Under the pieces are notes generated by a model, which saw only the letters and a list, made by a program, of their open reading frames with translations, was not told the DNA's origin and did no database searches. From Sweltsa coloradensis (lineage: Eukaryota > Arthropoda > Insecta > Plecoptera > Chloroperlidae), in the NCBI GenBank assembly GCA_024449915.1, contig JAMZAV010000152.1:372001-436000 (forward strand): 64,000 bases of DNA. The letters run 5' to 3'. Below, piece by piece: positions 56,261 through 64,000 of this stretch (position 1 is its first letter; the number at the start of each line of letters is the position of its first letter). Position numbers and translations under genes: made by a program.

Positions 56261-57515
56261 ATGGGAGTGATATTAAGTCGTATTTCATCAGAATTCATAA
56301 GGATCACCTCATGTTTTGCAGGTAAGGCAAGGCCAACACGGCTGATCAGTCAGTCTTCTCTCAACATCCAAAGCCTCCAGAGCTTCTCCTGCACGTGTTC
56401 TCCTACCTCAGTCCATCCGAGCTTCGTGGCTCCGTGTCTAAGGTGTGTACTCGTTGGGAATCCTTACATCGAGACCCTAGTCTCTACCGACGGTTCGAGT
56501 TCAGAGGTGGAGAGGAGAGTGTGGAGGCTGTCGTGAAGCTTCTTAGACTGGCACCGTGGCTCAGGTCACTCACACTGGTCGACTGGAGCGACGTGAACCA
56601 AGTCTTAGAAGAGGTTGGCCTACGCAATCACCAGATCCGCGTCTTGATTGTGAATAGTGCACGTGTTTGTATAGACGCGAGGGTAATGAAAGAAATAGTA
56701 CAACACTGCACAGAGCTAAGAACCTTGGAACTGTACGGATGTTCGTTGTCCGGTCGAGTATTTGACGAGGGTTTTAATGTTCATCTTCCCAATCTAAGGA
56801 GTTTGCGTTTAGTGAGACGTGCGTCTTGTTTGGGCTACTTCAAGCATTTCGACTATCTCGAGGGACAAGATATTTTTATAATGAGCGACTACAACGATCA
56901 AGAAGACATGGACGGAGATATCATAGCTGTGTGCAAACGATTCTCTAAGACACTTTGCTCAGTGACACTAAAGCTCGCCTTCTTGTCTATAGATGCTTGG
57001 TCTGCGCTGCAGAAGTGCGACCATCTCAAGATCTTATTTATCTTTACACCCTGCATCTCTAGCGAAGGTGTACTTGCAATCGGGTCGATGCCCAGCCTGC
57101 GTCATTTATGGTTGTTTTCCAATCTGGTGGCCGAGAACTCTTGGATACAGCTGTTTGCATCCACCGCCTTGTCGAACCTCGAGGTGCTCAGATTGTACGG
57201 GAACGTCACAGACGAGGTGGCGGTGATCATCGGCTCCCACCTAAAGAAGCTGAAGGTTTTACAGCCGTTTGGTGAAGGAAAGGTCTGCGCTAAGGGAATG
57301 CGCAGTATCGTCAAGGGATGCCCCAACCTACACAGCATGGTTCTACAGTATACATGGATGACACTGTTAAAGACACGTTTCTGCTCATACCGCAGTACCT
57401 GCCTCGTCTCAAGAATCTGACAATCTGTCAGCCTGGGCCTTGTGATTCACAGCTGTGGATAACCAAAATAAAGACACTCATGCCTGAGCTTCAGGTTGAC
57501 TACTACACGACCTAG
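56261..57515 (+). pseudogene. F-box/LRR protein gene with two frameshifts
   Basis: A relative of the intact gene at 18385-19623. From an ATG at 56261 one frame reads to LNIQSL. The F-box then continues in another frame (PPELLLHVFSYLSPSELRGS, VSKVCTRWESLHRDPSLYRR), and LRR codons run to about 57345 (e.g. SNLEVLRLYGNVTDEVAVII, GMRSIVKGCPNLHSM). The C-terminus resumes in a third frame (DTFLLIPQYLPRLKNLTICQ), matching LIPEYLQGLKELTV in the intact gene, and stops at 57513-57515. Both shifts fit single-base deletions (near 56375-56378, and about 57345-57355), and no premature stop lies inside the long middle part. Either a young pseudogene or a good gene with consensus errors. A GCAG/GTAAGG word at 56317-56326 could be a splice donor, but no good partner is near. 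AATAAA follows at 57636. Confidence 0.82.
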
Positions 57516-57635
57516 AGCTTCGGTTACCTAATCATCAGAAGTGTTTTCGTAAAAGGACTATAGTCGGTTCAAATATTTGACGGGTTACAAAGACAGAATA
57601 CATTAATTAACAAAAGTAATGTGCTCGCAGTTACT

Positions 57636-57641
57636 AATAAA
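57636..57641 (+). terminator. Candidate polyadenylation signal
   Basis: AATAAA about 120 nt beyond the end of the F-box/LRR coding sequence. Confidence 0.4.
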
Positions 57642-57689
57642 ATGGCGTGTTAATATATCTACCCTATAACAATAATCCTCATCCTCATC

Positions 57690-57905
57690 CTCAGATCATT
57701 CGTGATTTTATATATTAATTGGGATCTTTTTCTGAATCTAATACAAAAATAATAACTTGAATCAGTATCTGTTCAAGGTAAGATCATTTTTCTCTCCAGA
57801 TCACCTGTACTATGACGGGTTTAGGATTTAGCACCGCCGCACGCGGAGTTTAACCCTTGCACGTGACGTCCGCTGTGCTGCTAGACCCGGCTGCATGAGG
57901 GGGTT
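57690..57905 (+). repeat. Direct repeat D, copy 1
   Basis: TTAATTGGGATCTTTTTCTG, ACTTGAATCAGTATCTGTTC, CAGATCACCTGTACTATGAC, GGGTTTAGGATTTAGCACCG and CTAGACCCGGCTGCATGAGG. The second copy lies at 58170-58392. A shorter fragment (TCTGAATCTAATACAAAAAT) is at 54494. Confidence 0.85.
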
Positions 57906-58169
57906 GTTAGCTACCAGATTACATATTTACTAGACGAATAGTTATAGTTACTTGAAGCGAGAAACTCTAGTTTAAATTCACATATATTTTAGTGAAATTA
58001 TTCATTTACTCTTTGTAAAGTCAAAATGTAATCTGAACTATAGATTTATTTGCATGCTGATTTGGTTTAATGAAGTTAAATTTTGAAAAAAGTATTCCAT
58101 ACCGATAGAATTCGATTGATTTTTGTGTTTAATTAGGCATTTTTAAAGGGTAAAATTTTGATCACAAGG

Positions 58170-58392
58170 AACCTCAATCATCCGTGATTTTGATTATATT
58201 AATTGGGATCTTTTTCTGAATCAAATACAAAAATAATAACTTGAATCAATATCTGTTCAAGGTAAGATCCTTTTTCTCTCCAGATCACCTGTACTATGAC
58301 GGGTTTAGGATTTAGCACCGCCGCACGCGGAGTTTTACCCTTGCACGTGATGTCCGCTGTGTTGCTAGACCCGGCTGCATGAGGGGGTTATA
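58170..58392 (+). repeat. Direct repeat D, copy 2
   Basis: Nearly identical to copy 1 from TTGATTATATTAATTGGGAT to GGCTGCATGAGGGGGTTATA, about 460 bp downstream. A handful of substitutions separate the two. Confidence 0.85.
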
Positions 58393-58394
58393 AA

Positions 58395-60525
58395 GTGCCA
58401 GAGAAACTAGGTCGACGACTTTTTGCATACACTGTTATTAATGCGGATGCGAACCTGCCGTGCTTCGAACACAAAAGCGTTGTAACGTTCAGTATGTTAG
58501 CGTATGAAAGAAACTAAATAAAAGTTAAGTTGATTGGTTTTTTTAAGTAGCTAGTTTAAAGTTGAGTTGATTTATTACAAAAGTAACTTAAAACAAAAAA
58601 TGTGTTGGTAAATTTAAAAAATCACGTATTTTTATGAATGTAATTTACGTAGTTATAAAACCTGATTTACAAAGGGGAAATCTAAATAAAATGAATTACA
58701 TGTAAAATGCTGACAAACAAATAACTGTTGTTGGGCAGAGTTTGAAATGGTAATATAACAGTGTTATGTTCCTTGGCGGCCAACTTGATGACGTCACCAA
58801 AACTATACGCCAAGGGTCAAGGATTGACACCATGGAAATTATTCATCTAGAAGTAGTTTCTGATTAAATAAAAACAGTCTCCCAATTTCTTCACGAAAAC
58901 GCCCACGAAATTGACAAACGCTCCTCTGCTTACAACAATGTATAGAAAGACAACAATTTTGATAACATATTCTTATTTTATATTACAATATAAAATTAAA
59001 TGAATATAAATGAACCACATAAATTTAATCAAATAATTAACTATTTATGTATGATCACGGGAAAATGGAGAACGAATATTTAAAACATAACATAAATTGT
59101 TCATATTATTAGTGCTTTTTAAATGCCGCTTGCAATTTTAAAAATAGTTTATTTCTAATTATTTCGATAACGTTTGGTTTAAATAATGATAATATTTAGA
59201 AATCTACGGAAAAAAGTCTGCCAGTAATCATAAATTACAAATTCAGCAGATTCAACGAGTAACCTTGGTAATTAAAAACAGCGGCACGTTATTAAAAAAG
59301 TGAAAGTGTATTTTTAATTAAAGAAGAATGAAACAGCAATTTCGTAGGGGGCAAGATCAATTAAATTCAAACTCAAGCAATATCTACAGAAAAGTGCGAA
59401 CCCCCATGACAAGCTTACAACACCAGATGTATTAAACTTGGAAATATTGCGACAAAAATCAAAATATATTTAATTAAACGTCAATAAGAAGGACGCACAT
59501 TTTAATATAAGGACCTGATTTGATTCAAAGCTCGCCAGATGAAAAATTCTTATATTTTGAAGAAGCTAAAAACAATTTAAAATTTCCTTACGAACAAAGT
59601 GGTAATTAATGCTTTTAAATTATCAATATTTAAAAATGTCATTCAAGACACGTTATTGTTAAGTATAGTATGGAATGCTAAAAATATCGTATCATCAATT
59701 GCTTGTTAAGGTGCCAGTGTAAAAATACAAAATAAAATAAATGTCTGGCATCACACTTGGATATTTCTGGTGGCAAGAGTAGATCAAGGCCCCTTAACAC
59801 AATATTCAATGATCATTAATAAATTGTAATAATTAGGAATATCACAACGAGCATAGCCCTTAAACACAGAATTGTTTGTAATATCCCTAAATATAAATAT
59901 AGTAAAATTGATATTAAAGTAGATAATTGAAATTAACAATAATGTTTTTGGCACAAGTTCGAACAAAAATGGATATTCAAAAACCATATAAAAATGTGCC
60001 TTACAATAAGTTTATAATCTCAGTCGTTCAGATTAGAGTTAAGTATTCCTAGGCTATAATGGTACGAGAATGACATTATTTAACGACAACTTTTCTGATA
60101 TCATATCGAGAAAAGTATGTTTAAAGGGTGACTTTACGACACGAAAGAAATAATTCACATTTCGCCGCCTACGTTCGTGCGAACATAGGGTCACGCGGCC
60201 ATAGTATGTCCATGAGAGTCAATACATTTTACAGCTTATACAGATTGTTAGAACTAGATTATACTCGAACTTTGCTTTTGGTATGTGTTATGCAAATATG
60301 CAGGTTTATGGCAGAAGTGTAAAAAGAAACATGCGGACACGACTTGGTTATTTTAATGGTACTTTAAAAAGATATATAGTAATATGCAAGATAATAGCCT
60401 ATAATGTGAATGCGTGATAATTTAATGTTGTAATGGCAAACCAAGTGTATAGGCATTAAGACCTATACATAGCCTTAAAGCTAAATTTTAATCACCGTAG
60501 GGTCAAAACCTTAAAAGTCCATGAA
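58395..60525. other. AT-rich stretch, no gene recognised
   Basis: 58789-58796 is a perfect CRE word TGACGTCA. Otherwise only short frames and A/T-rich sequence. Confidence 0.5.
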
Positions 60526-60529
60526 AGTT

Positions 60530-61020
60530 GGCTGAATGAAAGATTATCATTAATAAAACAGCAATTTTTACGACTTAAGCTCACTATCAATCATTATATT
60601 ATGTCGATTTTTTACAATAGTGTAGCCTGCACATCAGTGCAAAATTAAATTTTAAACACCATTAGCTATAAGGAAAATAGATTTCTGAAATATCAGTTGG
60701 TGCACGATTTTTTTTGTAAAACGGTACAAATACGAGTTTTTTTCGAGTTTTGTATACCTAGTATGACAAAAAATTCGTAATCCAGCTGTTATTCCAGAAA
60801 AAGCATTTCCCTTACAGCTAAAGCTGTAGCTAAAGGTGTTTAGAAACTATATCCAGAAAACCGATTCTCAAAATTTAATTTTGCACCAGATGTGCAGGAT
60901 ACACTATTGACAAAAAAAACATATAATGGCCAATAGTGAACTAATGTCCCGCCCAAAAAAATTTAAAAAACAATTCTGTTAATGTAAGGGCATATTCTTT
61001 CATTCAGAAAACTTTTCAGC
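60530..61020. mobile_element. Foldback element FB2, related to FB1
   Basis: CAATAGTGTAGCCTGCACAT (60617 on) and its complement ATGTGCAGGATACACTATTG (60891 on) lie in two opposed arms that extend outward (GCTGAATGAAAGATTATCAT against ATATTCTTTCATTCAGAAAA) to about 60530 and 61015. The centre has TGCACGATTTTTTTTGTAAA, ACGGTACAAA, like the FB1 centre. The right arm also shares ATGTCCCGCCCAAAAAAATT with FB1's ATGTCCCGTCAAAAAAATTT. Arms are more diverged than in FB1. Confidence 0.75.
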
Positions 61021-61039
61021 AATGTTTCTTCGACTTTCG

Positions 61040-61494
61040 TGGGCCTTCAAAGTCCAACTCGTTACCTTCCCGTGGTTTGGCCTGTGAGAAGGGGAGTAGT
61101 GTATTCCCCAAAACTAAGGGCGAGCTCTGGCCGGTTGGGGTGCGTGCTGCAGAGAGCTCTCGCGCAACTTTTTATCACACCTTTCTTCATTCACACAGCC
61201 TTACTCATATTTATTTTCTTCTTTCACTTTTTTCGTCTCCATACTTGCCGGCCTCTCTGCAACGAGCACTCCTCCGTTCCCACCCAGTTTATCCCATCCT
61301 ATTCAACATCCTCACTCCTTCCCATTAACCCCCCTCATCTTCCCTTACGTTCCTCCCATTGGAAAGAAGAAAACATGGTGGTAATCCACAATTATGGAAA
61401 AAGAAAATTTGGAAGATTCCAATACAATTGCCATGGACACTGATAACTCTACTGTTGAGTGCCCTAAAACAACATTAACTAACTAACTAACTAA
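61040..61494 (+). mobile_element. Retroposon R6, full copy with 12-bp duplication
   Basis: Flanked by exact direct repeats CTTCGACTTTCG (61028-61039, 61495-61506). It ends in AACATTAACTAACTAACTAA, a (TAAC)n tail. This is target-primed retroposition with plus orientation. The body (GGGCGAGCTCTGGCCGGTTG, GGGTGCGTGCTGC, CTCTGCAACGAGCACTCCTC) shows no clear tRNA head. The 134-codon frame inside is not conserved in the truncated copy at 20085. Confidence 0.85.
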
Positions 61495-61737
61495 CTTCGA
61501 CTTTCGAATTTTCGGCCAGAGGTGGATACAAAAGCTTGAGAGGTTTTCAGTCGGATCGAGTCGGGTCGGGTATATGGAAAAGACGGACGGAATAATAATA
61601 AATGTAAAAATGGAAGCGAATGGAATTTTACCCTTGAAGAATCTTACATTATGATTTTCTCCAAATTAGTTTCATGTTGTCCGTACTTTCATTGATTAGC
61701 ATTAACTATATAAGTTAGAAATAAAAAAATTGTCTGA

Positions 61738-61753
61738 ACCGGCACCTCCACCA
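61738..61753 (+). other. tRNA-Ala 3'-CCA-end-like 16-mer (site 5)
   Basis: ACCGGCACCTCCACCA, one mismatch from site 1, followed by ATACCCC. Confidence 0.45.
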
Positions 61754-61938
61754 ATACCCCAAAAAATGTGTTTTTTATTACTTGAAAATCGGGTACTTTT
61801 TTATCCTGAGATATAGGGTAATGTGAGAGAGGAGAGAGTTAGAAAAAGGAGGAGAGGGAGAAGGAAAGGAGAGATTGATTGACTGATTGGTTCAGGTATA
61901 TATTTGAAGGCGGAGAGATAGATAGAGAGAGAGAGAGG

Positions 61939-61963
61939 ATTGATTGATTGATTAATTGATTGG

Positions 61964-62026
<63 letters not shown>

Positions 62027-62037
62027 GTTTATTAATT
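61939..62037 (+). repeat. (TTGA)n microsatellite
   Basis: About twenty TTGA units with a few substitutions, preceded by (GA)n at 61918-61936. Confidence 0.9.
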
Positions 62038-62625
62038 ATCGCCTTTATTTGGCGGGATTATGGCCTGTGAGGCCTTATCTTCCATTCAACCATTTTAAGG
62101 ATACAGAGTTACAATAATAATATAAAGTAAGATACTAATGTTATAAAATATTACTTAAGAGTAGAATAGAATACGTGAATATGAATTAAACTTAACATGA
62201 TATAGACCTACATTACAGTACAGAGAAAGAGAGAGGGGCGGGAGAGAGGGGGGAGAGAGAGACGGACAAGTAGTGGGAGAGTGGGTGAAGGGGGTAAGAA
62301 TATGTATCGCCGCTCGGCCATTCAGAGTAATTGAAGTGCTCTGATACAATGCAGTGGAATTGATATCACGGACGAAGCTGCAGCGTTGCATTGTGAGTGA
62401 AACTGGGTCATGAAGCGATTATATGGAATACACCTCGAGCGTTGTCGTTCATCAAACACCCTTCATGATTTATATGTCGAAACAATACATAAAACAGCAT
62501 TGCGTGGAGAGGGCCGTGCTATTCGTTTCAACTATATCAAGGCACTATAAATAGTTCTGGACCAGGGGTAGAGTTTGCCCGGAGTGTGGGTTTGATAATC
62601 GTAAAAGGCGAGGAAAGAGATAAAG
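62038..62625. other. No gene; (GA)-rich patch at 62222-62290
   Basis: The patch GAGAAAGAGAGAGG and neighbours give short low-complexity frames; nothing else is recognised. Confidence 0.45.
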
Positions 62626-62629
62626 TCCA

Positions 62630-62905
62630 TCACGCAAATATCAGCTAGTAATTACGGGAGTACTTCCTGAAACTAGAGGCGAGCTCTGGCAGTCGTCGTC
62701 GGGGACCCTTTCCTATCCTCCTGACGACGACGACCATGACGACATGAACGATGACAAAGACGATGACGACCACGACGTGAGAACCCCCTTTTCATCCCTT
62801 TATCCGTGGCTAGTTCTGACCAGCATGGGACTTTCCTCCCCGTCCCCTAGGCTAGAGTGCCGCATTATGACCTAAACGGTTGACATGCCCTAATCCCAAC
62901 AAACA
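62630..62905 (+). repeat. Dispersed repeat R7, copy 3
   Basis: GCAAATATCAGCTAGTAATT, AGGCGAGCTCTGGCAGTCGT, GACGACGACGACCATGACGA, TGGCTAGTTCTGACCAGCAT and AGAGTGCCGCATTATGACCT match copy 1. Confidence 0.8.
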
Positions 62906-63220
62906 AACTATAAATAATACCAGTTTCACAAATGATTTTGAATAATTTCGAAGATTTTGTGCGAATCTAATTTTAGTTTTTGATAATTTAATGAAAAAAT
63001 TAAATAACTAATATAAACAAAACTAGTCTTAATTATTACACATAATTCCACAAAAGTGTTATGTTTTGTGTTTTGTATTTTTTTTTGTATTTTTTTTAAG
63101 AAACGATAGTTAAGAATGTTCTAGACTCGAGACTGCGTATCCAAATAGCAAGCAAAAGAAGCTTCTTCAACAATATGTGTCAAAGAAAGATACAACAAAA
63201 ATTATCCATAGCATTAAAAT
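62906..63220. other. AT-rich stretch, no gene recognised
   Basis: Only short frames and T runs near 63078-63100. Confidence 0.5.
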
Positions 63221-63225
63221 GTATT

Positions 63226-63241
63226 TGGTGGAGGTGCCGGG
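63226..63241 (-). other. tRNA-Ala 3'-CCA-end-like 16-mer (site 6)
   Basis: TGGTGGAGGTGCCGGG, exact complement of site 1, preceded by ATGTATT with no LTR-like CA end. Confidence 0.5.
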
Positions 63242-63339
63242 TTTCCCATTTGAAAGTGACTAGTCCCGCCCATTGACTCCATGTGTCACCAAAAAAGTTA
63301 TCATACTTGTTATTCTTCTCGTGAGACGTTACTCGCACA

Positions 63340-63396
63340 GACAGCCTCCCACTGAAAATCAGTTATATAACTGAGTGGGTAGACTCTAAATAAAAT

Positions 63397-63463
<67 letters not shown>

Positions 63464-63495
63464 TTATTTATTTATATATTTATTTATTTATTGAA
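63340..63495 (+). mobile_element. SINE1 3' fragment with long (TTTA)n tail
   Basis: CCCACTGAAAATCAGTTATA, TAACTGAGTGGGTAGACTCT then about 24 TTTA units (63398-63490). The longest SINE1 tail in the window. Confidence 0.85.
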
Positions 63496-64000
63496 AAGAG
63501 ATACCGGATACGTGTAAAATTTAAAAAGGAACTGTTAAATTCGTGTAAATCTTTGTAGAGTTGTTAGGTTCTGTTAGTAAACTGCGCAGTATTCTTGAAG
63601 ATTATGAACAAATTAAGAAAAATATATTTTAAAAACAATTTAATGATGGTCAGTCAGGAACGTATTTACAAATTGTGGACTCCAACCAAATCCAAAAATA
63701 TAAAATCGATATTTTCATGTTAGAAATGATTGTTTGAGTTTTACATGTTAGAAAGAGCGAACCATTCAAGTTCGCTTCAAGATAACGATGCTTAGTTTCT
63801 CACATCCGTGTAATTTAGAATTTTAGCGCCAGTCCCCATTCTCAAAATCCGTATTCAAAAGTCCATTTCCTTCAAGACCTTGAATTGTAGATTGAGTTGC
63901 GTAAGTTGAATGAAAACGTGAACCATCTATTGAAATCCCATTTAGATGCTGAGCACAGCTGAACTTCCCTCCCCGGCCCCCTAGACCATCTTCAAGGGAA
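63496..64000. other. No gene recognised
   Basis: AT-rich with a pyrimidine-rich end at 63962-63985; no frame or repeat relation stands out. Confidence 0.45.

Noticed and set aside
63226..63241. LTR retrotransposon at the tRNA-Ala primer-site word
   Set aside because: No TG...CA long terminal repeat adjoins the site and no gag-pol codons follow; kept only as a recurrent word.

Overview
The window looks like nuclear DNA of an invertebrate animal. It is AT-rich, gene-poor and crowded with dispersed repeats: two tRNA-derived SINE families, 3' ends of non-LTR retrotransposons, MITEs and hAT-like elements with target-site duplications, two satellites with ~175-180 bp units, and long foldback elements. 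There are no operons or ribosome binding sites and only two recognisable genes, both intronless or nearly so, which excludes a bacterial, organellar or viral source. I cannot name the phylum. Small-indel differences between satellite copies, and a homopolymer-rich zone at about 49.6-52 kb, suggest weakly polished long-read consensus.

Genes. Two related F-box/leucine-rich-repeat proteins are present, 37 kb apart and on opposite strands. The first (18385-19623, minus) is an intact 412-codon single-exon gene. The second (56261-57515, plus) keeps almost the whole coding sequence but is broken by two apparent one-base deletions, so it is a pseudogene or suffers from consensus errors. Proteins of this kind are normally substrate receptors of SCF (Skp1-Cullin-F-box) ubiquitin ligases. 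A decayed reverse transcriptase fragment of a CR1/Jockey-like LINE lies at about 34.2-34.8 kb (minus), and one weak candidate exon at about 53.8-54.0 kb.

Layout. 1-13 kb: repeats, SINEs and a possible regulatory cluster (CRE plus three E2F-like sites at 3.14-3.25 kb). 13.6-16.2 kb: a 581-bp foldback element flanked by TTAA, then a TA-rich hAT-like element carrying a 58-bp-arm palindrome. 16.9-20.8 kb: the intact F-box gene between two inverted copies of one transposon family. 22.3-27.3 kb: SINEs, a ~175-bp satellite with an insertion, and a SINE split by two later insertions. 28-37 kb: LINE tails, a GAA expansion, the LINE relic and more SINEs. 37.4-40.3 kb: a 180-bp satellite split by a 1291-bp element with TA duplication. 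42.7-52 kb: GC-rich ~118-bp tandem repeats at two loci, hAT elements and low-complexity sequence. 54.7-58.4 kb: short repeats, a MITE, the broken F-box gene and a duplicated ~200-bp segment. 60.5-61.5 kb: a second foldback element related to the first, then a retroposon with a 12-bp target-site duplication. The rest is AT-rich sequence in which I see no gene.

Recurrent signals worth attention: six near-identical 16-mers matching the CCA-tailed 3' end of tRNA-Ala, two foldback elements with a conserved loop hairpin, and the transposon-flanked F-box gene.
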